Source of the DNA: an uncultured Acetatifactor sp.
GTDB lineage: Bacteria; Bacillota; Clostridia; Lachnospirales; Lachnospiraceae
NCBI GenBank assembly: GCA_910586515.1
Contig: CAJUGL010000030.1
Location: 1 to 43,103 of the forward strand
DNA: 43,103 nucleotides
Direction of reading: 5' to 3'
Shown here: positions 33,333 to 42,551 of the stretch, one piece after another
Numbering within the stretch: the stretch's first letter is position 1
Layout of the letters: the number at the start of each line of letters is the position of its first letter
Made by a program: the position numbers and the translations under genes
Notes under the pieces: model-generated
Seen by the model: only the letters and a program-made list of their open reading frames with translations
Told to the model about the DNA's origin: nothing
Database searches by the model: none

Positions 33333-33361
33333 TCCAGGCAAATGATTCTTTGAAACGCAGT

Positions 33362-33403
33362 AAAAAACCCCTGTTGGAGAAACTTTCTCTCAGCAGGGGT
33401 TTT
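33362..33403. terminator. Bidirectional terminator between MFS gene and GTPase locus
   Basis: AAAACCCCTG (33364-33373) pairs with CAGGGGTTTT (33394-33403), with T or A runs on both sides. It can end both the MFS transcript (plus) and the long minus-strand operon that follows. Confidence 0.85.
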
Positions 33404-33440
33404 GATTTTGCAAACAGGGAACAACTCCAAAAAACAAACG

Positions 33441-34430
33441 CTAATAGATAAAATTGAACACTGTCAGATAATTCCTACAGCAAATCACCAGTGTCACTGT
33501 CATAACAATTGCATAAAACACCCAGAACAACTTCCGGGGCTTCTGTCCAAGCCATGCCTTGATACGGTACAGCAGAAAGTCCGTCAACAGCATCGCGGCA
33601 CAGGAGACAGCCAATAGCCGCACTCCACTAATCATAAACTTCATTCGATACATCAGATCTTCGGCCAGATAAGGAAGCAGCATCAACTCTGCCGCAGTCA
33701 GGCAGAATATCAACGTATTTTTCCTGTTTTTCGCAAGCCTGGCAGCGGTCATCCAACACATGGCATAAACGGCCAATCTTATGATATTTCTGTACAGGGC
33801 ATACCTGGATATAGACAGGGCAATCCCCAGACTACCCGCATTATATGACAGCAAAAACAGCAGACTGAGAGATCCGGCAATTATGCCCAAAGCGCCTGCC
33901 ACTCTGCTCCCCTTCTCGTTGACATAACAACAGAAATGCAGAAACCCGGCCATAACGCCTGCCACAATATATAACCCTATCAAATATACCCAGTTGACAT
34001 ATCGGTTCAACAATTGGTTCAGGCAGCAATCCATAATCAGCAAAACAGCCACCGTCAGCCCTGCTGCCAGCCATCCCATAGCTGTTTTCCATCCCTTTCT
34101 CTGCTGTGCGACACCGGAATCAGCCTGTTTCTTTCTTCCCTTTTTATTGTGCGTCGTATGCTCTGTAGCCGCAGGGCCTGCTGTACTTTCAGGCACAGTG
34201 GACTTATCCCACTCTTCCGTCTTTGGATTTGCGGGTTCCCTATTCATCGACAGGCTTCCCTCCGTGGGTTCAGGCCTCATTTCGCCCGATTCGACTTCAG
34301 AACGCTTCCCATTCCCTGCCGGTTTTGCCTTGGCCTGCCTTCCGAGGGGATATCCGCAGAACGGACATATTTCCGCCCCCATGGGCACATCCGTACATTT
34401 ACATTCCGGACATTGCTTTGTGCCTTCCAT
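33441..34430 (-). CDS. Zinc-ribbon multi-TM membrane protein
   Basis: The 329-residue protein starts with a zinc ribbon (CPEC at 7-10, CPFC at 22-25). A disordered, charged, Pro/Glu/Ser/Lys-rich linker (about 30-110) follows, then about seven membrane helices (from WKTAMGWLAAGLTVAVLLI onward). It has no enzymatic motif I can name. It is the last gene of the GTPase/vWA operon, 62 nt after the vWA gene, with AAAGGA before its ATG. Zinc ribbon plus membrane anchor suggests a protein-binding or scaffold subunit of the same complex, which is inference from context. Its transcript probably ends at 33362-33403. Confidence 0.82.
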   Translation of the reverse strand: MEGTKQCPECKCTDVPMGAEICPFCGYPLGRQAKAKPAGNGKRSEVESGEMRPEPTEGSLSMNREPANPKTEEWDKSTVPESTAGPAATEHTTHNKKGRKKQADSGVAQQRKGWKTAMGWLAAGLTVAVLLIMDCCLNQLLNRYVNWVYLIGLYIVAGVMAGFLHFCCYVNEKGSRVAGALGIIAGSLSLLFLLSYNAGSLGIALSISRYALYRNIIRLAVYAMCWMTAARLAKNRKNTLIFCLTAAELMLLPYLAEDLMYRMKFMISGVRLLAVSCAAMLLTDFLLYRIKAWLGQKPRKLFWVFYAIVMTVTLVICCRNYLTVFNFIY

Positions 34431-34492
34431 AAGTCACCATCCTTTCAAAAAACTCCTGATTTCTGCGCTCCAACACATTCAGATGCCTCTCC

Positions 34493-35701
34493 TCAACTTC
34501 GTCCCCGCCGTACCTCTGATCCGGAATCGTTCCTCCCCAGGAAGTCCTCCCGCAGCAGTGTGAGTGAGATCAACAGACAGACCAGAACGCGAATCAGTGC
34601 GGGGGGCATCCTTAAGGCGTTCATGCCCATTTCCATGCAGATACCCGCCAACGCGCTCCCCACCGCAGAGCTCCTGATGACAGCTGTAGTATCCATAAAC
34701 TTCTCGCAGATGGCAGCCTTCTCCAGACCAATCACGATGCCCAACCCGGTGATGAGCAATATCCGCATGACGGCATACAGCAGGTTCAGATTCTCACTGT
34801 TCCTGTATCCCAGCAGATGTCTCTCATCGCCCAGATCTCCGGCCTTAAACATTGCTTCCTCCAGATCGTTCACATCGTCCACATTGACGAACACGCCGCC
34901 GGTCTTGTCGGCAATCAGGGTCATGAGATTCTCGTCTGCGCCAATAACGCCCACCGTTCCGATAGATAACCCTTCCTCCACATATTCATCCAAAACCGAA
35001 TTAATCTCGTTTATATCAGAGATATCCGTTGCAACGCCATCGCTTAAGAAGATAACATGGGCATTCAGTTTGGAGAGATCCATATCCTTATTCTTGATAT
35101 CCCTCATCAGTGTCTCCAGGGTCAGCTTAATGGCTGTCCCTCCCATCTCAGATTTACGGGGATACTCCTGGCCATCGCTCTTAGGCCCCATTTCTCGTGC
35201 GCAAACCACCTCAGACCCAAACAGATAGACCGCATACTGGAAATCATCCGGTTTATCAGCCAGCATACTATCAATGGCTCTGAAGCGCAGTCCTTCAGAA
35301 TCATTGCCATCCTCTACAAAATCGCCGGTTACAGCATCGGTAAAGTTACCATACATAGAATTGGAGCAGTCGATTGCAAAGATGTAGGCATCCTCTTTTT
35401 TTCCAATCTCAATCTCATATAACAGCTCAAAACCTGCCGCCAGAACAAGCATAGCCAAAAATACCCTGACCCACTGCTTCATGGGCACGCTCTTGTATGT
35501 ACGGGAATACACCGTCTTCCCAATCAGCCATATGGCAAGGCCCAGGAACAGGAACAGACCCACGAAATAAAGCTCTGCCACTGCCACTCTGGGCAGGATG
35601 CCCTTGAGAGCCTGATAAAGTACCTCCCCTAAGACCGCAAAAACCACTCCCGCCAGGATGCTGCCTATCAGCATCTTAATTGAATATCTCCCTTTTTCCA
35701 T
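34493..35701 (-). CDS. Membrane protein with von Willebrand A (MIDAS) domain
   Basis: The 402-residue protein has three N-terminal membrane helices (about 9-30, 43-62, 78-96), a vWA domain (about 103-300) and about three C-terminal helices (about 312-390). The metal-ion adhesion site is complete: Asp111-x-Ser113-x-Ser115 in DCSNS, Thr189 in MGGTAIK and Asp221 in LSDG. vWA domains use this Mg2+ site to bind protein partners. By the positive-inside pattern the domain may face the cytoplasm, where the GTPase is, but topology needs checking. AAGGAGG precedes the start, 22 nt after the GAP1-like gene. It resembles the middle of BatA/BatB proteins only in general layout. Confidence 0.9.
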   Translation of the reverse strand: MEKGRYSIKMLIGSILAGVVFAVLGEVLYQALKGILPRVAVAELYFVGLFLFLGLAIWLIGKTVYSRTYKSVPMKQWVRVFLAMLVLAAGFELLYEIEIGKKEDAYIFAIDCSNSMYGNFTDAVTGDFVEDGNDSEGLRFRAIDSMLADKPDDFQYAVYLFGSEVVCAREMGPKSDGQEYPRKSEMGGTAIKLTLETLMRDIKNKDMDLSKLNAHVIFLSDGVATDISDINEINSVLDEYVEEGLSIGTVGVIGADENLMTLIADKTGGVFVNVDDVNDLEEAMFKAGDLGDERHLLGYRNSENLNLLYAVMRILLITGLGIVIGLEKAAICEKFMDTTAVIRSSAVGSALAGICMEMGMNALRMPPALIRVLVCLLISLTLLREDFLGRNDSGSEVRRGRS

Positions 35702-35723
35702 ATCATGTGCGCCTCCTTACGCT

Positions 35724-38291
35724 TTAACCCTCATCCTTATCACCCGAAAAAATCCCCACAGCCGCACCTCCTATTGCCACCACCGCAAAGATACCGCAGC
35801 CCGCCACAGCGATGATTGTCTTCAGACCGGCACTGGCCGCACCCTGCAGCCCGGGCAGCAGTCTGACCAGGAACCACAGTCCAATGGCAAAGATTGCCAG
35901 AATTGCCACAAATCCTCCCACAATCGCCAATTCCCTTGGCTCCTGGATTCCAAGGCTGTCAAAATAATCCCCGATGCCTCCCGCCATGTGAATCTTCACC
36001 GCCAGTACGGTCACCATGCCCACCACAGCCACAGAGCCTGCCACAATGCCGGGCGCTGAACCCCACTTGCAGTATTTCAGCAGACACCACACAAAGAACC
36101 CGATTGCCACTGCGGCCAGAGAGCCTACCGCCACTTTGTGGAGGCAGAACCGGAAATTCTGCTTCGCCTGCATTGCCTCACCGCTTCCCGGATCCTCGCC
36201 TCTCAGGCAGGCCAGAAGGAGTTCCATGGCATGTTTGACCCTCTTGTCCCCCTCCTCTCCGACCTTCCAGGCTTTACCCTCCAGCTCCTTTTCCAGGGAT
36301 TTGGTTACATATTTTTTTAACCTGCCTTCGCTCAAGATACGGGAGCCCTGCACTACCTTTGGAAGCATCTCCTGTTTGAACAGCTTTTCCTGGCCTGCCT
36401 TTATAACCTTTCGAATCCATTTAGCCGTCTCCATCCTGTCGTTTTCCAGGTCATAACAGCACAGAATCGACAGTTCCACTTCGTCTCTGCTCCGAAAACC
36501 GCACTGCGCCATCTGTCCTTTACACAGTATACCCTGCAGTACTTTTTTGATGGTTATGTCATCGAATGTCTTGTCAGTAAAGAAAATATCGTAGATCCGG
36601 TCTGTGGTAAGAGCATCATCAAGGGCAATACCCAACAGATCTCTCACTATCCGGGCTTTCTCACACTCCGTTCCGTTAAAGCCGTTCCGCGACAGTTCAT
36701 CCAGACTGCATTTCCTGTACCTTTCGGCATCCTGCAGGGAGAACTGCGCTATCTCGAACCCTCTCCACAGAAGATCGTCCGCAAAAAGCAGGTACTGCCG
36801 ACCGGCCTCCCGACTGACCTGTTCCATCAGTGAAGCTATCCTCCCTACTTCCCCGCGAACCTTCAGCTGCCCCTCAAAGCCCCGGGCGGCCTCCATCTCC
36901 TCTGTGGTAACTTTTCTCAGCAGATTAGCGAACGTTCTTGTAGAAACCGCCTCTGCGCCGCTCTCCTCCAGATAAGATGTAACCTGCTGCAGGCTCCTGA
37001 GCCTGGAAGGCAGAAATGCCCTTTCAAAATAGTTCCTGTAATAGCCCTCGTCCATCCTCTCTATGGCCTCGATGAGGATGGCATATTGCCCCTTGTCTTC
37101 CTTGTACTGTTTCCAGAGCAGATTGTGTCCTTCCCGATCGTCTTTCGCAAGGATCTGTCTCGCGTAGAAAATCAGATATGATTTATGCAAAGCCGGATTC
37201 GCACTGCTTTGTGCACGGTTCACTACCCGGTTGAGAATCCTGGAATCCTTTACCTGCAGGTCGTTCTCACTGATGGACTCCAGCAGCACGGCCAGGTATT
37301 CCTCCACCGCCCCACCCTCTTTCAGCGGATAACCCATAAAAGAAGTCAGCAGGGAAATCGTCAGATCGTCATCTATGGCTTTGCCCAGTTCGTTTTTTTT
37401 CTGCGCCTGAAAAGCATGCTCTACCTGATCGCAGTCGATGTCCTTCAGCTGGATATCGAATGCCTGATCGATGAACCCGGCCATTGCGCCCAAAAGCCTC
37501 TGCCGCAGCCTGTCGTCTTCCAGGCTGTAGACCTGGGTAAACTGATAGCGCTCCAGTTTGCTCTTGTCACAGGCATGCATTTTGGTATCCAGGTCGAAAT
37601 AATTATTCCCCTCCGCCCTGTCGGAGAAATAGATACCCGTCTTTCCCCCCTTATAGGAAAAGAAGGTCAGCTTTGTCCGCAGATGACAGGGCAGCCCCCG
37701 CATGATCAGATACATGATCTCCCGGCACACCTGCCGGTACTCCTCCAGGGGCCGCTCTGCCTTCACGCAAAGAGCATTGGCAAACCCTTCCAATGCACAG
37801 GTTGCGCCGATCAGCAGATGCCTGTAGCTTTCTGCGTCCAGCCCATATTTATCCATCAGTTTTCTATAGTCCATTGGGGTATAGTCCAACTTATGAGCCA
37901 CAGGAAGGGCCTTCACGGAAGGATCGTACTCTTTCCGGAACGTCCCGTCAACCACTCCCAGAAGCTGCTCCGGCTTCTCACAGAGCGCATAGTAATCCGC
38001 CAGATTAAAGCAATAGCCATGAGTAAAGGAAACACCTCTGGCATCGGCGGCCTCTTTCCCGCTCGCTTCATAATTGATGTTCATAAAATAGACAAAACGG
38101 TCATACCGGAATACGCCGAACGCTTCCTTCGGCATGGTATTTCCGTTCATCAGCTCCGCCAGATTGCCGGCGAATCCGCTGAATCCCTCTTTGGCGGCCT
38201 GGGACATATCCTCGGAGGGAAACACGATGGACCAGCCTGCGCCTTCGCCCTGCTTTCCTCTTCTGGTATAGCCAGCTTGATATAAATTCAT
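35724..38291 (-). CDS. GAP1-like (GTPase-associated protein 1) protein with C-terminal membrane domain
   Basis: The 855-residue protein begins MNLYQAGYTRRGKQGEGAGW, and the first about 250 residues read like the GAP1 N-terminal domain, including MYLIMRGLPCHLRTKLTFFS, a segment shared with GAP1-type proteins. A long alpha-helical middle (about 260-700) is without known motifs. The last 150 residues hold four membrane helices (from about 715), ending in a short acidic tail. GAP1 proteins are encoded beside double-GTPases and are believed to partner them; here the GTPase gene lies 17 nt upstream. The membrane C-terminus is not part of the GAP1 pattern I know. Family assignment is by eye and should be tested by profile search. 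Confidence 0.7.
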   Translation of the reverse strand: MNLYQAGYTRRGKQGEGAGWSIVFPSEDMSQAAKEGFSGFAGNLAELMNGNTMPKEAFGVFRYDRFVYFMNINYEASGKEAADARGVSFTHGYCFNLADYYALCEKPEQLLGVVDGTFRKEYDPSVKALPVAHKLDYTPMDYRKLMDKYGLDAESYRHLLIGATCALEGFANALCVKAERPLEEYRQVCREIMYLIMRGLPCHLRTKLTFFSYKGGKTGIYFSDRAEGNNYFDLDTKMHACDKSKLERYQFTQVYSLEDDRLRQRLLGAMAGFIDQAFDIQLKDIDCDQVEHAFQAQKKNELGKAIDDDLTISLLTSFMGYPLKEGGAVEEYLAVLLESISENDLQVKDSRILNRVVNRAQSSANPALHKSYLIFYARQILAKDDREGHNLLWKQYKEDKGQYAILIEAIERMDEGYYRNYFERAFLPSRLRSLQQVTSYLEESGAEAVSTRTFANLLRKVTTEEMEAARGFEGQLKVRGEVGRIASLMEQVSREAGRQYLLFADDLLWRGFEIAQFSLQDAERYRKCSLDELSRNGFNGTECEKARIVRDLLGIALDDALTTDRIYDIFFTDKTFDDITIKKVLQGILCKGQMAQCGFRSRDEVELSILCCYDLENDRMETAKWIRKVIKAGQEKLFKQEMLPKVVQGSRILSEGRLKKYVTKSLEKELEGKAWKVGEEGDKRVKHAMELLLACLRGEDPGSGEAMQAKQNFRFCLHKVAVGSLAAVAIGFFVWCLLKYCKWGSAPGIVAGSVAVVGMVTVLAVKIHMAGGIGDYFDSLGIQEPRELAIVGGFVAILAIFAIGLWFLVRLLPGLQGAASAGLKTIIAVAGCGIFAVVAIGGAAVGIFSGDKDEG

Positions 38292-38308
38292 CCTGCCTTC
38301 CTCCTGGT

Positions 38309-39739
38309 CTAACGCTTTTTAGTGTTCTTGATTGCTTTGTCAAGGATCTGCAGCTTATATAAAACCCAGAATAAAGGCTCCTCCACCCTGACAGCCTCCG
38401 GATTCACTTCCATCTGGTACCCCTTGGTATTTCCGTCTTCCCACACCACCGGTGCCCCGTTCAAGGCGGAAAAAGCAAAATAAGCGTGGTTGGGGAAAAA
38501 CTGCTTTAGGTCATTGTCCAGAATCTTGCCCTTGATAGATTTCCTGCTCAGCAGCATCTTTACTTCCGTATTGATATTGACCCAATCATCGTAAGGAAAT
38601 CCACAGACCTCGTAATCGTTATAGCGTATATTCTGGAACATGTTCGAGTAATCCCCTATCACCCCGGTCTCTTTGAGCAGATCGCTCTTGGAGAGGGAGG
38701 CTGCCAGCGGAATATCGCTCTCCCCTCCCGCAAAATCAGCAGATACGAAGGCCGTATACATAGCCGCCACCACCTTGTCCGGACTATAGATGTCATCGTC
38801 CATATTGTCCTCATCATCATTGCCCAGATAGACCAAATCCGTGAACTGCCTGGGATCCATGATCATGATGATGCCATCCGCGTTGCGGATGAACTGGCCA
38901 TACCGCTCCATCTGGTCTGCGTCCACACAATTCTCGCCTGCGATATCGTAAAATACCAGGGTGAACCTTCTTCCGTCCTTATTGTTCTTCACATTAACCG
39001 GTACAGGTGTAGTCAATACATTGGTGGCATTACCTCCCGGCAGATTCTGCCCTCTGCGGATGGTGTGGTTCTTCACGAAATCATCCACTTCCGGGCACAG
39101 GCCGGCCACCGTCATGTCCGCCCGGGCCAGTATCTCTTTGATCTTGCCCAGCATCTGGGACAGATACACGGTCTTTCCGGAGCTTGTGATACCTACCACA
39201 GGAATATATTTGATCGGATATTTGCCGAACTCAAAGGGCAGCCTGTTATGGCAGTGTGGACAGATGCGGATTTTGGAGTGGTTCCCCTCCGTATCGATGA
39301 CCTCATTGAGAAACCCGTCCTCATCCTCCTTGAAGATCAGGCGGGAACCGTCTGTGAACCTGGAATTGGTCAGGAACCTGGTATCGAACTGGGAGATGAC
39401 CGGATTCCTCTCATAAGTCCTGCTCCGCTCGGCGTCCTCGGGCTTACTGCCCGGGTACTTATTCCAGAATTTCTCGTACAAATCATCCGACGAAAGGACG
39501 TATAATTTCTTCTTCTCCCGCTCATCGCCGCTGAAATCATCCAAATCCTGCTGGGTGTACGCTGTCATCGCCCGGAATGCCACGCCCCTTGCGAATATCT
39601 TCTCGAAACAATACGGGCACTTGAAGGACTCCTGCATGCCGCTGCATGCCTTATCCTCGCTCCCCTGCTTCTCTTTTAGGGCATTGTCCCTTGCTTTGCC
39701 CTTTGCGTCTTTCGGTGTCTTGGAACCAAATAAACCCAT
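38309..39739 (-). CDS. Zinc-ribbon P-loop GTPase, DO-GTPase2-like
   Basis: The 476-residue protein has two CxxC pairs, CPYC (41-44) and CPHC (160-163), about 115 residues apart, which probably fold into one zinc ribbon with an inserted segment. A P-loop NTPase follows: Walker A GITSSGKT (183-190), DIAGE (265-269, G3), IMIMD (291-295) and SKSD (350-353, matching the G4 NKxD/SKxD). A zinc ribbon before such a GTPase is the layout of the double-GTPase 2 (DO-GTPase2) type. I start at the ATG at 39739 (MGLFGSK), with GAGGTGGAG upstream, rather than a GTG 15 nt earlier. It lies just upstream of the GAP1-like gene, its expected partner. Confidence 0.82.
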   Translation of the reverse strand: MGLFGSKTPKDAKGKARDNALKEKQGSEDKACSGMQESFKCPYCFEKIFARGVAFRAMTAYTQQDLDDFSGDEREKKKLYVLSSDDLYEKFWNKYPGSKPEDAERSRTYERNPVISQFDTRFLTNSRFTDGSRLIFKEDEDGFLNEVIDTEGNHSKIRICPHCHNRLPFEFGKYPIKYIPVVGITSSGKTVYLSQMLGKIKEILARADMTVAGLCPEVDDFVKNHTIRRGQNLPGGNATNVLTTPVPVNVKNNKDGRRFTLVFYDIAGENCVDADQMERYGQFIRNADGIIMIMDPRQFTDLVYLGNDDEDNMDDDIYSPDKVVAAMYTAFVSADFAGGESDIPLAASLSKSDLLKETGVIGDYSNMFQNIRYNDYEVCGFPYDDWVNINTEVKMLLSRKSIKGKILDNDLKQFFPNHAYFAFSALNGAPVVWEDGNTKGYQMEVNPEAVRVEEPLFWVLYKLQILDKAIKNTKKR

Positions 39740-39787
39740 TTCTCTCCACCTCACACTCTATCGTATTTTTTGTCTTTTTCCGGCTTC

Positions 39788-40471
39788 TCATTGCGCGGCT
39801 TCCACGCGATAGAACTTTTTGTATCTGTCAGCCACCCGCAGCGCCACCGTGGCGTCCCTGGGAATCTCAAGGTACAGATTCTTATCCAGACAGCTGGCAG
39901 GCAGCGGATAGGTCATCCTGACCCCGTCCACATGGTACTGCAGCGCTCCGTCCACATAATCCTGCAGATAGGGTACATGTAGGATACACAGCTTCTCTTT
40001 GGCGAACATCTTTTTCTTATACTCAATCTTCGGTTCCAGCTTCACCGGCACGAACCGGGTATTGATGTCGGGATCCTTCACCTGGTACAAGTGCATGGTC
40101 CACTCTTCTTTATCATACTCCCCGATGAATACGCTGACCCCATAGGGAACCCCATGCTTGATCTCCCCGCCCGGGATAGTGCAGGACTCTCCGTTCTGCA
40201 CGAATTCCCTCTCCCGAAACAGGAACAGCTTCACCTTCTCGGTGGTATAGACATTGTGCCCGCTCTTCTGCAGAAGCGTCCTGTCGTCCAGACCCATATC
40301 CTCCATTTCCTGTGCGAGCTCCTGGAGGTCCACTTCCTTCCTTCCATCGTATAACAGCACGAAGAAATGGGTCCCCCTGGAATATTTCCACTTCAGGACA
40401 ATCTCTCCGCCTGCCCGTTTCATGGAATAATCCTTCACCTGATAGTCCTTTTCATGACTCTCGATTATCAT
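39788..40471 (-). CDS. Uncharacterised beta-rich protein of the GTPase locus
   Basis: I do not recognise this 227-residue protein. It lacks signal peptide and membrane helices and is predicted to be mostly beta-strand, with alternating hydrophobic segments such as GEIVLKWKYSRGTHFFVLLY and VALRVADRYKKFYRV. It may consist of two similar beta-sandwich halves (about 1-110 and 115-227). The gene overlaps the end of the 667-codon gene upstream by 20 nt and has AGGGGGG before its ATG, so the two are translationally coupled and their products probably interact. It lies 48 nt before the GTPase gene. A binding or adaptor role is a guess from its position. Confidence 0.75.
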   Translation of the reverse strand: MIIESHEKDYQVKDYSMKRAGGEIVLKWKYSRGTHFFVLLYDGRKEVDLQELAQEMEDMGLDDRTLLQKSGHNVYTTEKVKLFLFREREFVQNGESCTIPGGEIKHGVPYGVSVFIGEYDKEEWTMHLYQVKDPDINTRFVPVKLEPKIEYKKKMFAKEKLCILHVPYLQDYVDGALQYHVDGVRMTYPLPASCLDKNLYLEIPRDATVALRVADRYKKFYRVEAAQ

Positions 40472-42455
40472 CCTGAATCCCCCCCTGCTGGTTCAGATGC
40501 AGCTTCTCGGCCTGCGTGATATTGTAGATCTCAATCTGCTCGATGCAGTCTGTGCGGTTCAGGTTGAACAGCATGAAATCCCGTCCATGGCCTTCCTGGC
40601 CCGCCAGCTGTCTCGCGTAATCCGCAGACTTATTGATCATGTAGAAACAGCTCATCTTCATGCCCACATTGTTCATGCTCTGATCCTTCAGACGGATACT
40701 GCCCTCCAGCGCTTTCTGCAGCTCCTGGGTCACATAAATCTGCCGGTTCAGATCCGTCATGTTGTTTATACGGAAATCCAGTTCCCTCTCAAAATCATAC
40801 CGGTAGATATCTTCCCCAATCATCTTCATGAACGCGTTGCGGATAGCCTCCAACAGCCCCTCCTGCCCCAGTCTGGGATTAAAGACCTCCGGAAAGGCCG
40901 AATCACCGGCATTGAGTTTCTGCCTGTTATTCACGTAAAGCTTTACCTCATTGGTATAAGTCTTCTCTATGGACTCATCATTGTCCTCGGTCATGATGCG
41001 CCCCTGCCGGACTTCCCTCTCACAGCGGTCGTACAGCTCCTCATACCGCCTGGTCTCATCCAGCATTCTGTCGAACTCCTCAGCCAGAATCTCCTTCACC
41101 TTCTCATAAAAACACTTCCGGCACTCATATACGGCCTTTCTGTGCAGCTTCTCCGTATAGTCCGCCCGGACGCTCTCTCCCTCGGAGTTCAGCTCTTCCA
41201 GCAGCATCGCTCTGATCAGCTCCCTCCTGGGCATCAACTTCCTGACCTCAAAAAGGGAAAATGCATTATATAAAAGCTCCTGTATGTTCTTTCGGAGCGT
41301 ATCCATCTCTTCTTTGTTTTCCAAAAAGCGTTCTGCCGCGTCCACATATTTTTCCTGTTGGACCAACGGCCAGACACCCATGGTACATTCATCCGCCATC
41401 CTGTCTGAAATCCGTTCGGCTTTCTGCATCTCTCTCAAATCCTTCTCCGAACGGAAAGGAAGGTATCTTAAGTCCTCCGCGGCAGGCAAAAACGGCTTCG
41501 CAATCTTCTCCCTGAAGATTTCCTCTGCGACGGAAAAGCCATTAGTCACTTTCATGTCCAGCCTCTCCCTGATTTCCTTGTCCGTAAGCTCCTGGGAAAG
41601 GTGTTCTTTCTCCTGCTCATACATCCCACGCATCAGCGCCTGCAGCGCCACGGCCGCTATCTCGTCCGTGGGCTTCGGCACCAGCGCATAAGATGCCGTC
41701 TTGACACCATTATATAAATTGGTCACATACCCGCTTTCGGCGGCATTCGCCCTGGTTCCCCCCAGCAATATGATATCCGCCAACAGCCGGTAATTCTGCC
41801 AGATTTTATTCTCACCCAATATGGATCCATTGTCCAGATAATTGCTCAGCAGATAGGTGGTCCCGCCGTCCACCCCCGGTTTCGTCCTGTTCTCCACCAC
41901 ATAGTGCAGCATGCGGGCAGTCTTCTCGTTTTTGTTGTCCTCGGGCTTCTGATCCAGCATCAGGAAGAAAGTCTTCAGCTCCTCGGCGTGCAGCCCGTTC
42001 TTCAGACCCACATAGAGGTCGTAATAGGCTCTCCCATCCTCCTCCACGGCATCCATGACGAACTCCATCTTAATCCTGGACTTGTCCCTGAAAATCTTGT
42101 CATCCTCCTCCAGCATCTCCACAATGGCCTTGCTGACTACTTCCGCCGGCTTGCCTTCCACGCAGCTCCACTGAATCGTGCGCTTCTTGTCCACATCCAT
42201 CAGCCGGGCACAGCTCCAGCCGTCCCCGCTCCTCTTGATGCTGACATACTGTAGAAAACCGGAATTGTTCCAGTTGTCATCCAGGGTATCCTTGATATAT
42301 TTGGTATACTCAATGCACCGCTCTCCCAGCATGACCACCACCGTGGGATACAGCGCCACATTGCCGCCCATCTCCCCGCTCTGGTTCTCATTCAGCCCTA
42401 TCGTGCAGCTTTCCAATAATTCCCTGCCATTGTGCAACACTTTTTTCTCTGCCAT
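40452..42455 (-). CDS. Large uncharacterised protein of the GTPase locus (possible tubulin-like)
   Basis: A soluble 667-residue protein beginning MAEKKVLHNG (ATG at 42455, behind a weak GAGAGAAG). The first about 280 residues look like an alternating alpha/beta domain: ALYPTVVVMLGERCIEYTKY at about 35-54 resembles the first strand-helix of tubulin-like proteins, and DIILLGGTRANAAESGY lies near 230. The Gly-rich GGGTGSG nucleotide loop of true tubulin/FtsZ proteins is not seen. The rest (about 290-667) is helical and charged, probably coiled coil. Tubulin-like proteins do occur with GAP1/GTPase genes elsewhere, which is why I raise it, but I would not assign the family without structure comparison. 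Confidence 0.72.
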   Translation of the reverse strand: MAEKKVLHNGRELLESCTIGLNENQSGEMGGNVALYPTVVVMLGERCIEYTKYIKDTLDDNWNNSGFLQYVSIKRSGDGWSCARLMDVDKKRTIQWSCVEGKPAEVVSKAIVEMLEEDDKIFRDKSRIKMEFVMDAVEEDGRAYYDLYVGLKNGLHAEELKTFFLMLDQKPEDNKNEKTARMLHYVVENRTKPGVDGGTTYLLSNYLDNGSILGENKIWQNYRLLADIILLGGTRANAAESGYVTNLYNGVKTASYALVPKPTDEIAAVALQALMRGMYEQEKEHLSQELTDKEIRERLDMKVTNGFSVAEEIFREKIAKPFLPAAEDLRYLPFRSEKDLREMQKAERISDRMADECTMGVWPLVQQEKYVDAAERFLENKEEMDTLRKNIQELLYNAFSLFEVRKLMPRRELIRAMLLEELNSEGESVRADYTEKLHRKAVYECRKCFYEKVKEILAEEFDRMLDETRRYEELYDRCEREVRQGRIMTEDNDESIEKTYTNEVKLYVNNRQKLNAGDSAFPEVFNPRLGQEGLLEAIRNAFMKMIGEDIYRYDFERELDFRINNMTDLNRQIYVTQELQKALEGSIRLKDQSMNNVGMKMSCFYMINKSADYARQLAGQEGHGRDFMLFNLNRTDCIEQIEIYNITQAEKLHLNQQGGIQDDNRES

Positions 42456-42493
42456 ACGCCCGCTTCTCTCTTTACATTGTGATTGCAGGAGAA

Positions 42494-42532
42494 ACAAGGT
42501 TCCCCGGAGATTTCACCCGGCCGGAACCTTGT
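42494..42532 (-). promoter_or_regulatory. Intercistronic hairpin (attenuator or processing site)
   Basis: ACAAGGTTCC (42494-42503) pairs perfectly with GGAACCTTGT (42523-42532), with a further CCGG/CCGG pairing inside. On the minus strand it is followed by a weak U-rich TTTCTCC. It lies between the partial first gene and the 667-codon gene, so it could adjust relative expression. Confidence 0.55.
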
Positions 42533-42551
42533 CCCTCTGCCCATTCCTTCT

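Noticed and set aside
34014..35228. 404-codon plus-strand open frame
   Set aside because: It is antisense to the zinc-ribbon membrane and vWA genes; Ser/Arg/Phe-rich composition is typical of a shadow frame.
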